A DNA stretch of 64,000 bases from assembly GCF_900113275.1 (NCBI RefSeq), contig NZ_FOOU01000009.1, forward strand, positions 108,212 to 172,211, given 5' to 3'. Position 1 is the first letter of the stretch. The number at the start of each line of letters is the position of its first letter. The position numbers and the translations under genes were made by a program. Shown one piece after another: positions 1 through 7,535 of the stretch. Below the pieces are notes generated by a model. It had not been told where the DNA came from, searched no databases, and saw nothing but the letters and a program-made list of their open reading frames with translations. Source of the stretch: Neptunomonas qingdaonensis. Lineage in GTDB: Bacteria; Pseudomonadota; Gammaproteobacteria; Pseudomonadales; Balneatricaceae.

Positions 1-157
1 AAAGAGCGAGTCGCAACTCAAGCTGTAATAGTTTAAGAATATCGGAACCGTTAGCAGACGCCTGCTCTAGCCAACGCGCCCATAACTGCAACTCATCTAA
101 CTGCCTGGCTTTGTCAGCATTGTCTTGCGGGCTTGCCGTATCAGACTGCTCAATCAT
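1..157 (-). CDS. Partial CDS downstream of yqjD-like gene (YqjE/holin-like candidate)
   Basis: The frame opens with ATG at 157 and runs off the left edge, giving about 52 N-terminal residues. Its ATG overlaps the stop of the YqjD-like gene as ATGA, so the two are probably translationally coupled. The visible part is hydrophilic and helical and ends with LLQLELRLAL, the kind of helix that precedes the membrane segments in YqjE/phage-holin-like proteins, which commonly follow yqjD/elaB. The membrane part lies outside the window, so the family is inferred from position and this short helix only. Confidence 0.6.
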   Translation of the reverse strand, partial: MIEQSDTASPQDNADKARQLDELQLWARWLEQASANGSDILKLLQLELRLAL

Positions 158-444
158 TTACGCGTAAATAATTGAGAAATGACAAAGCCGGTAATAAAGG
201 CAATGCCTAACGTAGCTAGTGGCTTTTCGCGGATAAAACCGGAGGCCTGCTCACCCAGCGCTTCCGTTTTGTCACGGCCTTTAAGCAATTGCTCAGTTGC
301 TTCATCCTTTATGTCGACGCCAGCGGCCTCTGCGGCCAACTTAAAATGCTCTTTCGCCTCTAATAATTTATCGAAAGCGCTCAACACGGCTTCTTTACTG
401 GCGGCTAGTTCATCTGCTTTAGTTTTAGTCGTAGTTGTTGGCAT
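154..444 (-). CDS. ElaB/YqjD/DUF883 family membrane-anchored protein
   Basis: A 96-residue protein with a Thr/Lys-rich N-terminus, a long amphipathic helix (about residues 15-70) and one C-terminal membrane segment (about 75-93, LATLGIAFITGFVISQLF) ending FTRK. This is the layout of the ElaB/YqjD family, whose E. coli members are inner-membrane, stationary-phase, ribosome-associated proteins. The start at 444 is chosen because AAGGAG lies a few bases upstream; an upstream in-frame extension lacks such a site. The stop overlaps the next gene by four bases. Function in this organism is inferred from the family only. Confidence 0.85.
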   Translation of the reverse strand: MPTTTTKTKADELAASKEAVLSAFDKLLEAKEHFKLAAEAAGVDIKDEATEQLLKGRDKTEALGEQASGFIREKPLATLGIAFITGFVISQLFTRK

Positions 445-874
445 TTTTATTCTCCTTGATGGTTGTTGCATCTTGTCACGGATATCTTCAGGCTACTACA
501 GTCCGCTCTTTAGTGTCACGCCTATACCTCAGGCTGCCGGTTAAAAACCCGTCAACTTCGGGAGCTGGCGATCCATCGTTGCACTCCTGAAAGCTATATA
601 CCTGAAAACCATTTATCTGAAAACCATATATTTTAAAACCATATATTTTAAAACCATGTTATGCAGCGACGCATAGTGCTGATTTCGCGCTGAACTTAAT
701 CGAATTTTGTCTTAGAGAGCAATATACAATCAATAGAAATTTAATTGGAATATATTATTTTTTGTCTTTCTCGTACTGTTAATTATTCCAGTAATTTATG
801 GATATACTGCAAGGCAGACCACTGATAATTTATTAGCCCACTATTTAAACAATTAAATGTTTTAGGACGGCGTC
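445..874. other. 430-bp gap: tandem repeat and AT-rich DNA
   Basis: No credible ORF. It carries the 15-bp tandem repeat at 602-661 and an AT-rich stretch (about 700-860) that probably contains the promoters for the two divergent small genes. Confidence 0.5.
602..661. repeat. 15-bp tandem repeat, four copies
   Basis: Four consecutive 15-bp units, CTGAAAACCATTTAT and close variants (second CTGAAAACCATATAT, third TTTAAAACCATATAT, fourth TTTAAAACCATGTTA). The array lies in the intergenic region upstream of the YqjD-like gene. Confidence 0.85.
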
Positions 875-1039
875 ATGAACACAGAAATCGCTGATGGACA
901 ATGGAAACAAATAAAAGCCCAGATCAAATCAAAATGGGTAATTTACCGATACAAGACTGATCAAGCTGAAGGTAACTCAGAATACTTACCAGGAATATTT
1001 CAAGATCAAGCCATTCATGAAGCTGGGCGTTTCGATTAA
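875..1039 (+). CDS. CsbD-like small stress protein (short, possibly degenerate)
   Basis: A 54-residue ORF starting MNTEIADGQWKQIKAQIKSK. The N-terminal pattern (hydrophobic-x-GxWKQxK-x-x-x-KxKW) is that of the CsbD family, general-stress hydrophilins of 60-70 residues. The second half retains EGNSEYLPGIFQDQ and a final EAGRFD, like the family's GN..YL.G.IQ....EEA pattern, but the segment between is poorly conserved and the protein is short, so small compensating indels are possible. AGGACGG precedes the ATG at 875. It converges on the DUF5670 gene, 34 bp away. Confidence 0.6.
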   Translation: MNTEIADGQWKQIKAQIKSKWVIYRYKTDQAEGNSEYLPGIFQDQAIHEAGRFD

Positions 1040-1073
1040 ACACCTCATGATCACCAGCGACCCACTCGCGTAA

Positions 1074-1220
1074 TTACAGCCGTCGACCTGTAATCAGACG
1101 AATAAGTATCATCACAACCGCAGCCACCAAGAGAACATGAATAAATCCACCTATGGTGTATGAGCTGACCAAGCCTAGCAGCCAAAGTACGATAAGTATA
1201 ATTGCAATGGTTTCAAGCAT
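1074..1220 (-). CDS. Lmo0937/DUF5670 family small membrane protein
   Basis: A 48-residue protein with two hydrophobic segments (about 3-19 and 26-42) separated by SSYTIGGFIH and ending RLITGRRL. The pattern VLWLLGLVSSYTIGGFIHVL is the signature of the lmo0937-type (DUF5670) family, tiny two-helix membrane proteins often found beside stress genes such as csbD. GGAGAAG stands four bases before the ATG at 1220. The role is unknown; the neighbours (CsbD-like, YqjD-like) suggest membrane or general stress. Confidence 0.85.
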   Translation of the reverse strand: MLETIAIILIVLWLLGLVSSYTIGGFIHVLLVAAVVMILIRLITGRRL

Positions 1221-1637
1221 TTTACTTCTCCATCATCTAACTGAACGCGGTAAATCGTAAATTTAGTAATCTACTTTCTTCCAACGAACAGAGTCAGGCC
1301 AGAGTTAAGTCACAGTTAAGTCTTAGTTAAGTGGCGGAAGCATGCTGTATTAGTGCTGATTTTTCAGTATGTCATATCAGCGAGGTGTATTGATATTTAC
1401 AGTTCTGAATTGAGGTATTTTTGAGTTCGCACTAAGCTGTTACAAGACTCAGGATCTTGCGCTGCAAGGATAAGCTCATCGCCAAATTAAAAAAAAATGC
1501 CGAAAATAACGATACTGCGCTGAAAGAGAGTGATGTTTAGCTTGCGGGTGCGATATCTGATTGGAACCTAGAGGCTTTGAGGCTTTCGCGCCCAAATTTA
1601 CCAGCATGATTTCTACTAATCCTTTCTACGCCTGAAA
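1221..1637. other. 417-bp gap upstream of the DUF5670 gene and downstream of tRNA-Arg
   Basis: Contains the 11-bp triplicate at 1303-1335. A 30-codon open stretch ending in a TAG near 1541 (Lys/Asn-rich) has no start signal and is not called. Nothing else is recognised. Confidence 0.4.
1303..1335. repeat. 11-bp tandem repeat, three copies
   Basis: AGTTAAGTCAC, AGTTAAGTCTT and AGTTAAGTGGC follow each other without gaps. The core AGTTAAGT resembles the units behind folE at 25.47 kb. Confidence 0.75.
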
Positions 1638-1714
1638 TGGTGCGCCCAGTAGGATTCGAACCTACAACCTACGCCTTAGAAGGGCGTTGCTCTATCCGGT
1701 TGAGCTATGGGCGC
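1638..1714 (-). tRNA. tRNA-Arg (anticodon TCT)
   Basis: On the minus strand the sequence folds as a tRNA. The acceptor is GCGCCCA paired with TGGGCGC; the D arm contains AGCTCAACCGGATAGAGC; the anticodon loop CTTCTAA gives TCT (reads AGA); the T arm is AGGTTCGAATCCT; and CCA is encoded. The length with CCA is 77 nt. Confidence 0.96.
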
Positions 1715-1958
1715 GTAGACATCTAAGCGAACTAGATCCTTTATGTGGCCCTGCTGCTGAACCGAGATTCAAAGGCCCCATAAAGGAGGGCGTATCCTAA
1801 AGGAGCACTGGTATGCCGTCAATATCTTTTTAAGCTGCATAGCATTTAATCATCCTTCTTAGTCCTAATCACCCAGCGACTACTTGGCCGCAGCGCCTTA
1901 ACATGAGAAAATCTGCGCTATTTTGATACATTGCCAGCATCGGGAATCGCCAAATACA

Positions 1959-2810
1959 ATGAGCGCACAGATTATTGACGGAAAACAGATTGCTGCCGAC
2001 GTTCGTCGACAGGTAGCACAACGCATACAAGATCGATTAAACGAAAATAAACGCGCTCCCTGCCTGGCCGTTGTTATTGTCGGCAACGACCCCGCTTCCC
2101 ATGTTTATGTTCGCAATAAAAAGAACGCCTGCATTGAGGTGGGCATCGAATCAATTTCATACGACCTGCCATTTGAAACAACACAAGAACACCTACTCTC
2201 ACTGGTAGATGAACTCAACAGCAACGCCGATGTTGACGGCATTCTGGTCCAGCTGCCACTCCCTGCACACCTGAATAGCAATGAGATTCTAGAGCGAATT
2301 CAACCCGCCAAAGATGTCGATGGATTTCACCCATTCAATCTTGGCCGATTAGCACAACGACTACCCGCCTTGCGCCCTTGTACCCCGAAAGGGGTTATGA
2401 AATTGCTTGAATCTACCGGCATCGACCTACACGGACAGGAAGCCGTGGTGGTTGGGGCTTCAAATATCGTCGGCCGCCCTATGTCGCTTGAGTTACTTCT
2501 GGCTGGCTGCACGGTCACAACAACGCATCGCTTCACCAACGACCTGGCCTTTCATGTAAAACGTGCCGATATTGTCGTCGTGGGTGTAGGCAAGCCGGGA
2601 TTGGTTAAAGGTGAATGGATCAAACAAGGCGCTATTGTTATTGACGTAGGCATAAACCGTTTGAGCGATGGCCGTTTGGTGGGTGATGTAGACTATGACA
2701 TCGCTGCTAAAAAAGCCGGCTGGATTACTCCGGTACCCGGCGGCGTAGGCCCGATGACAGTGGCTTGTCTGATGGAAAACACACTGGAAGCAGCATCAAA
2801 AGAAGATTAA
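1959..2810 (+). CDS. folD: Bifunctional methylenetetrahydrofolate dehydrogenase/cyclohydrolase
   Basis: FolD interconverts 5,10-methylene-THF and 10-formyl-THF in the cytosol using NADP. The 283-residue product has the usual FolD length. It shows the catalytic Tyr-x-x-x-Lys region ([14 protein letters not shown], about 50-63), the [11 protein letters not shown] motif (about 97-107), the NADP loop [11 protein letters not shown] (about 164-174) and the C-terminal [11 protein letters not shown]. The start at 1959 gives MSAQIIDGK, the family N-terminus; a longer upstream frame does not match. It converges on cysS with a shared hairpin between. Confidence 0.97.
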   Translation: MSAQIIDGKQIAADVRRQVAQRIQDRLNENKRAPCLAVVIVGNDPASHVYVRNKKNACIEVGIESISYDLPFETTQEHLLSLVDELNSNADVDGILVQLPLPAHLNSNEILERIQPAKDVDGFHPFNLGRLAQRLPALRPCTPKGVMKLLESTGIDLHGQEAVVVGASNIVGRPMSLELLLAGCTVTTTHRFTNDLAFHVKRADIVVVGVGKPGLVKGEWIKQGAIVIDVGINRLSDGRLVGDVDYDIAAKKAGWITPVPGGVGPMTVACLMENTLEAASKED

Positions 2811-2827
2811 CGCTTTTCAGACAATAA

Positions 2828-2850
2828 AAAGCGAGCTTTCTGCTCGCTTT
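2828..2850. terminator. Bidirectional terminator between folD and cysS
   Basis: A perfect 9-bp stem, AAAGCGAGC / GCTCGCTTT, with a 5-nt loop, A-rich before and T-rich after. It lies in the gap between two convergent genes and can serve both. Confidence 0.85.
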
Positions 2851-2886
2851 GCTATATTCAAGCCTAAGCGACTACACCTAAGTTAA

Positions 2887-4299
2887 TTAGCTTTCACGAA
2901 ACCAGCTGGTCCCTTCACGACTATCCTTTAAAATCACACCCTGCTCAGCCAAAGCATCACGAATTTTGTCCGATTGCGCATAATCCTTATTCGCTTTTGC
3001 GGCATTACGCTGCTCAATCAACTGCTCAATGGCAGCGGCATTGATCTCACCCTCTTTATCCGCCCCCTTTAAAAAAGCATCCGGATTCTGCTGTAACAAG
3101 CCCAGAATTCCCGCCAATTCTAGCACCTTAGAGGCAAGAGCAACTGCCGCCGATTCAGAGGTTTTCTTTAATTTGTTCAGCTCATTGACCATTTCAAATA
3201 GCACCGAGATCGCTTTGGGTGTATTGAAATCATCATCCATTGCCTCATAAAAACGTAATTCAAACGCTTTAGCACCCTCATAACCCGCATCCAAAGATTC
3301 ATCAGCGCTTTTTGGCAGGCTAACGCCATTCAAAGCCTGATAAAAACGCTCTAACATGACCCGCGCTTCCTTCAAACTGTCTTCGCTGTAATCGATATAG
3401 CTTCGATAATGTACGCGCGCCAGGAAAAAACGTACCACTTCAGGATCATACTTAGCTAACACATCTCTGATAGTGAAGAAGTTGCCTAATGATTTAGACA
3501 TTTTTTCACTGTTCACCCTTACCGGCCCTGCATGCATCCAGTGATTGGCATAGGTACAGCCATTAGCCGCTTCGGACTGCGCTATTTCGTTTTCATGATG
3601 AGGAAAAGGCAGATCAGGACCTCCCCCATGAATATCAAATGTATCACCCAAACAACATTTAGACATGGCGGAACACTCAATGTGCCACCCTGGTCGACCC
3701 GCCCCCCAGGGAGACTCCCAGCTCACTTCACCAGGCTTAACGGCTTTCCATAACACAAAATCAAGCGGACTCTCTTTAGCCTCATCAACCTCAACACGAG
3801 ACCCGGAGCGCAGCTCATCAACATTCTGGTTCGTCAACTTGCCGTATTCTGCAAATCTTTCAACACGATAATAAACATCACCGTTTGACGCGGGATAGGC
3901 AAAACCTTTTTCAATCAGCGTACTGATAAGCGCAAGGATCTCATCAATATGCGCTGTCGCCTTAGGCTCCTGATCCGGGCGAAGCACACCTAACGCGTCT
4001 TCATCCTCGTGCATTGCTGCAATCATTCGCTCCGTCAGTTGCTCAACGGTTTCGCCATTTTCATGGGCGCGCTTAATAATTTTATCGTCAACATCAGTGA
4101 TATTACGTACATAATTGACACGCCAGTTGCGCGCCCGCAGGTATCGCGTAATGACATCAAAACACACCATCACTCTTGCATGCCCGATATGACAATAGTC
4201 ATACACGGTAATACCGCAGACATACATATTAATCTGGCCTTCTACTAACGGCTTAAAAGGGGCTTTTTGTTTGGTGAGTGTGTTATAAATCTGAAGCAT
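2887..4299 (-). CDS. cysS: Cysteinyl-tRNA synthetase
   Basis: A 470-residue class I aminoacyl-tRNA synthetase that charges tRNA-Cys. The N-terminus has MYVCGITVYDYCHIGHAR: the zinc-binding Cys (about 28) and the HIGH signature (about 37-40). Another zinc-ligand region is GWHIECSAMS (about 205-214), and the KMSKS loop is at about 266-270 (EKMSKSLGN). The C-terminal DALR-like domain (about 330 onward) completes the family length. The start at 4299 gives MLQIYNTLTKQK, typical of CysS. It is monocistronic as far as seen. Confidence 0.98.
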   Translation of the reverse strand: MLQIYNTLTKQKAPFKPLVEGQINMYVCGITVYDYCHIGHARVMVCFDVITRYLRARNWRVNYVRNITDVDDKIIKRAHENGETVEQLTERMIAAMHEDEDALGVLRPDQEPKATAHIDEILALISTLIEKGFAYPASNGDVYYRVERFAEYGKLTNQNVDELRSGSRVEVDEAKESPLDFVLWKAVKPGEVSWESPWGAGRPGWHIECSAMSKCCLGDTFDIHGGGPDLPFPHHENEIAQSEAANGCTYANHWMHAGPVRVNSEKMSKSLGNFFTIRDVLAKYDPEVVRFFLARVHYRSYIDYSEDSLKEARVMLERFYQALNGVSLPKSADESLDAGYEGAKAFELRFYEAMDDDFNTPKAISVLFEMVNELNKLKKTSESAAVALASKVLELAGILGLLQQNPDAFLKGADKEGEINAAAIEQLIEQRNAAKANKDYAQSDKIRDALAEQGVILKDSREGTSWFRES

Positions 4300-4432
4300 G
4301 ATCTACTGATGTATTCCTGAGTAATATAAATAACAAAACTGCTCAATATGACCAGATAAACGACGATTATAATAGAAATCCATGGTTAATGTGGTAATTG
4401 CAGCGCTCTTTTGGGCTGCCACCAAACGCTAT

Positions 4433-5326
4433 TTAATCAGATAGCCGTAAACGACCCACCTGCTGCGTTCCCAGGGGGCTCTTTTCAGCCGTCAGCAACA
4501 AGGTATTATCATCCTGCCAGATCACCGCCTCCCACTGGCCATAAGGTAAAATCGTGTGATATCTTGCACTTTCCCATACCGGCAGATCAGATTTAACATC
4601 AATAATCCAAATAAACGACTGACCAAACACACTGGCTTTCTGGTAGCCAAGCAAGACCAGCTTGCCAGTCTTCTGATTATAATCTGCCGCAGTAATAAGC
4701 CCTGAGACAGGTAAAGTGACGCTAGAACGAATGGCTTGTTGAGATTTTTTATCATTTAAAATATACAAGCGAGACTGTGAATCTCCCCGGTTTTTAGTAA
4801 ACAACCATAGCTTTTCACCGACAACAGTTAATGCTTCACAATCATAATTATGCTCTTTACCGGGATCATCTTCCTCCCGGTCGGCGTACTGAAAACTGAT
4901 TTTTTTAGCCGTTACCTTCTCTTTATCTTTTGCCTTAATTAGTTTTTTCCAGCTCACCTTATAGATATCAAGTGTCTTTCGCTTTCCCTTGTTGTTACCA
5001 CAATCAGCTATAAATAAATGTTTATCCGTTTGCGCTAATGACTCCCAATCAATATTTTTGGAATTACCGATCTTTATTCTCTTTTCAAATTCATAACCCT
5101 GAGCCCCAAAGGCATAGACCGCATCCTTACCGCCACTGTCATTAATCGTCCACAAATAACCACCGAACAGAGCAAGCCCGGATGTTTCGGATACCTCCTC
5201 TGGCAAATACTTTAGGCTTTCAATCGACAAAGTCTGCCCTAACTGATCCTTGGATACCGCTAATGCAGAGCACCCCACTAACAGCCCCGAGATAATTAAC
5301 AGCAAAAAAAATCTTCTATATATCAT
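4433..5326 (-). CDS. Lipoprotein, probable beta-propeller, unknown function
   Basis: About 297 residues beginning MIYRRFFLLLIISGLLVGCS: a short basic start, a hydrophobic core and a lipobox LLVGC, so a lipid-anchored secreted protein. The mature part has repeated strand-turn patterns (SGLALFGGYLWTINDSGG, WESLAQTDKHLFIADCGNN, CEALTVVGEKLWLFTKN), which suggest a beta-propeller. The start at 5326 is chosen because it puts the signal peptide at the N-terminus; in-frame ATG 5341 or TTG 5365 would only lengthen it. No family name is assigned. Confidence 0.75.
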   Translation of the reverse strand: MIYRRFFLLLIISGLLVGCSALAVSKDQLGQTLSIESLKYLPEEVSETSGLALFGGYLWTINDSGGKDAVYAFGAQGYEFEKRIKIGNSKNIDWESLAQTDKHLFIADCGNNKGKRKTLDIYKVSWKKLIKAKDKEKVTAKKISFQYADREEDDPGKEHNYDCEALTVVGEKLWLFTKNRGDSQSRLYILNDKKSQQAIRSSVTLPVSGLITAADYNQKTGKLVLLGYQKASVFGQSFIWIIDVKSDLPVWESARYHTILPYGQWEAVIWQDDNTLLLTAEKSPLGTQQVGRLRLSD

Positions 5327-5593
5327 TGAAATACCATACATTTTATTAAATTTTGATTTAAACAAACGAGGTTAAAAAACTAACACCAGGTGATTTAATG
5401 ACGCAATTTTTTTATTGCTGAATATCAGCCTTTCAGTATGTTCAGCACTCAGTTACAAGTAAACACATGTAAACACTGGCTCACGACAGAGTCATGACAT
5501 TTTTTATACTTTTTTACACTTTATCGAATCTGGTTGTAATAGACTTTTTACGCTACCATTAGGCATACATAGATTCCCTTACGGACATCAATT

Positions 5594-6403
5594 ATGCCCA
5601 GCGTTGATAAACATTACAGCCAAAGCTTACAACTGGATGAAATTTTAAAACGGCTTAACGAAGCGTACCCCGACGGCCCCAACGTCTATCAGCTTGCGCC
5701 TATTGATCAGTTACATATCGGCGGCATTAAAGCCTCAGAAAAACTGGCTAAACGCCTAAGTGAGTTCAAAGCCAGCAAAGTACTGGATATTGGCAGCGGT
5801 CTGGGCGGATTGTTACGCGTGTGCAGCCAACAGCATCAGGCAATTTATGTAAGTCTGGATATCACACATGAACTTAGCTGTATTAACCAACAGCTTAATA
5901 AACTAAGCAAAACGAACTGCCCCAGCATGGTTGTCACCGGAAATGGCCAACAACTGCCTTTCCCCGATCAATCATTTGATCTGATTATAATGCAGCACAG
6001 CCTGCTGAATATGCCTGATAAGCGCGCTGTACTCAATGAATGTAAACGCATTCTGAGCCCTGACGGACATCTGATCCTCCATGAAGTATTAACAGGAAAA
6101 AATTCAGATGAAATGCTATTCCCCGTCCCTTGGGCAAGCACATCTGACCTATCCCACCTTATATCCTCAGCAGAGATCCGCGCACTAATAAGCTCCGTCT
6201 CGATGAAAATTCAATCCATGCAAGACTGGTCAGCTGAAGCTTTATCCTGGCGGGCGCGTCAAACCAGCAAGCAGCAAACGCTGCATGCTCCGGTAGTGAC
6301 ACCCGGCATGATTCTAGGTTCTGATTTTGCCTTAATGGGAAAAAATGTTCAGAGCAATCTGGAAAACAGGGCAATAGAGATTGTAGAAGTTGTGATTAGC
6401 TAA
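5594..6403 (+). CDS. Class I SAM-dependent methyltransferase
   Basis: A 269-residue methyltransferase of the UbiE/sarcosine-methyltransferase-like type. Before the Rossmann fold stands YQLAPIDQLHIGG (about 34-46), a feature of enzymes with an LAPxDQxHxGG pattern. Motif I is VLDIGSGLGG (about 68-77) and the post-I acidic residue follows YVSLDIT. A motif like LPFPDQSFDLIIMQHSLLN gives motifs II/III. The substrate cannot be told. It is divergent from the lipoprotein gene across about 260 bp. Confidence 0.85.
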   Translation: MPSVDKHYSQSLQLDEILKRLNEAYPDGPNVYQLAPIDQLHIGGIKASEKLAKRLSEFKASKVLDIGSGLGGLLRVCSQQHQAIYVSLDITHELSCINQQLNKLSKTNCPSMVVTGNGQQLPFPDQSFDLIIMQHSLLNMPDKRAVLNECKRILSPDGHLILHEVLTGKNSDEMLFPVPWASTSDLSHLISSAEIRALISSVSMKIQSMQDWSAEALSWRARQTSKQQTLHAPVVTPGMILGSDFALMGKNVQSNLENRAIEIVEVVIS

Positions 6404-6418
6404 TGAAAAACATTTCAA

Positions 6419-6748
6419 TTATTTGTTTCTCATATACTCAGTAGTATCAAAATAGATGGTTTGCTGGCCCTGCTTCACCTGGCCACTTATATCCGTCAGA
6501 CGAATACCTAACAACACCGATTCGTAAAATCGACCGCTACTCTCATCTACAGAAGCACCAAGAATATCCCAGCTCAATTGTTTGTTGCGCCCCAACGCCC
6601 AAAGTATAGCTATCTGAACGGTTCGTTTATCACGAATGCCATCCTGGTGAATAATGATAGCCGTCTCTATGGTCCGGCCATTCCCACCGGAAATCGCCGC
6701 ATCAAAACCTGAGTGTTCTAACACTAATGCTTTCAGCTCTACTGACAT
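6419..6748 (-). CDS. Conserved hypothetical protein, 109 aa
   Basis: A small soluble protein starting MSVELKALVLEHSGFDAAIS. It has no signal peptide, membrane segment or recognised motif. Alternating hydrophobic strands (TAIIIHQDG, TVQIAILWALG, GIRLTDISGQ, QTIYFDTTEYM) suggest a beta-rich fold. GGGGATGTA directly before the ATG at 6748 supports this start; a longer frame upstream lacks one. It lies downstream of the repeat lipoprotein gene, separated by a strong hairpin. Confidence 0.6.
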   Translation of the reverse strand: MSVELKALVLEHSGFDAAISGGNGRTIETAIIIHQDGIRDKRTVQIAILWALGRNKQLSWDILGASVDESSGRFYESVLLGIRLTDISGQVKQGQQTIYFDTTEYMRNK

Positions 6749-6823
6749 TACATCCCCAACTAACATCCATATCAACTGAGCATAGCCATAGTTTACAAAA
6801 TAGCTAATATGCAAAACTAAACA

Positions 6824-6850
6824 CCTGTCCGGGCTTAAAGCCCGGACAGG
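6824..6850. terminator. 11-bp perfect hairpin, likely terminator of the repeat lipoprotein gene
   Basis: CCTGTCCGGGC / GCCCGGACAGG with loop TTAAA. On the minus strand it lies just after the lipoprotein stop (6865) and is followed by a moderately T-rich stretch. Confidence 0.7.
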
Positions 6851-6864
6851 GGAAATGCGATTAT

Positions 6865-7308
6865 TTAGCCTTCAGCCTTCAGTTCGGCTTCAGCCTCTTC
6901 CATTGCAGATTTTGCTTCTTCAGCTGTTTCTTCAACAGCATCTGCAGAACCACCGACGACGTCTGATACAGCATTCTTTGTAGAATCTACAGCACTGCTT
7001 GCAGCACTTTTAACTGCATCTACAGTGTTAGCAGTCGCTTCTTTCACAGCATCAACAGCCTCTGCTGAAGCTTCTTTAGCGTCCTCTACTGCTTCAGCCG
7101 TGGCTTCTTTAGCACTGTCAACAGCTTCAACTGCGTTCTCTTTAACAGCGTCCATTGCAGACTTAGTGGCGTCAGACGCTTCTTTAACTGTTTCCGTTGC
7201 TGTCGCTTTAGTTTCTTCAGCTACTTTTTTAGCTTCGTCACTATCGCAACCGGTTAAAATAACAGCGGAGGCTAATACAGTAGCCATCAATACGTTATTA
7301 ATTTTCAT
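6865..7308 (-). CDS. Lipoprotein with LEA-like 11-residue repeats
   Basis: 147 residues: signal MKINNVLMATVLASAVILTGC with lipobox ILTGC, then an Ala/Glu/Lys/Val-rich chain. From about residue 30 it shows an 11-residue period (AVDSAKEATAE, AVEDAKEASAE, AVDAVKEATAN, TVDAVKSAASS), about eight units. Such 11-mers are typical of group 3 LEA/apolipophorin-like helices that fold on drying or at membranes. It is anchored in the cell envelope by lipid. AAGGAG before ATG 7308 fixes the start. Similar 11-mers occur in RNase E of this window. Role inferred: envelope stress or structural helix. Confidence 0.85.
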   Translation of the reverse strand: MKINNVLMATVLASAVILTGCDSDEAKKVAEETKATATETVKEASDATKSAMDAVKENAVEAVDSAKEATAEAVEDAKEASAEAVDAVKEATANTVDAVKSAASSAVDSTKNAVSDVVGGSADAVEETAEEAKSAMEEAEAELKAEG

Positions 7309-7535
7309 CTTCAACTCCTTGGTTTTCAAAAAAAAGTCTGAGTATTCCATCAATAATGGCTAATACCTTAAGCCAATAAACCTTAACAATAACTGCATTA
7401 TGCCGCATTGCACAAATTTAATCGATTTATCAAAAGCTCATAATGTCTCAAAATCAGATATAAACATAATAAACAATAACACAGCGCCAGGTATCGAATC
7501 TTTTACTCGCCCTTCATTAGTCGTATGCTTTACAC

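Noticed and set aside
1445..1541. Short Lys/Asn-rich open stretch ending in TAG
   Set aside because: About 30 codons with no start or ribosome site; no family recognised.
7025..7363. ORF opposite to the repeat lipoprotein gene
   Set aside because: Repetitive Ala/Ser shadow of the lipoprotein; the lipoprotein has a signal peptide and a ribosome site.
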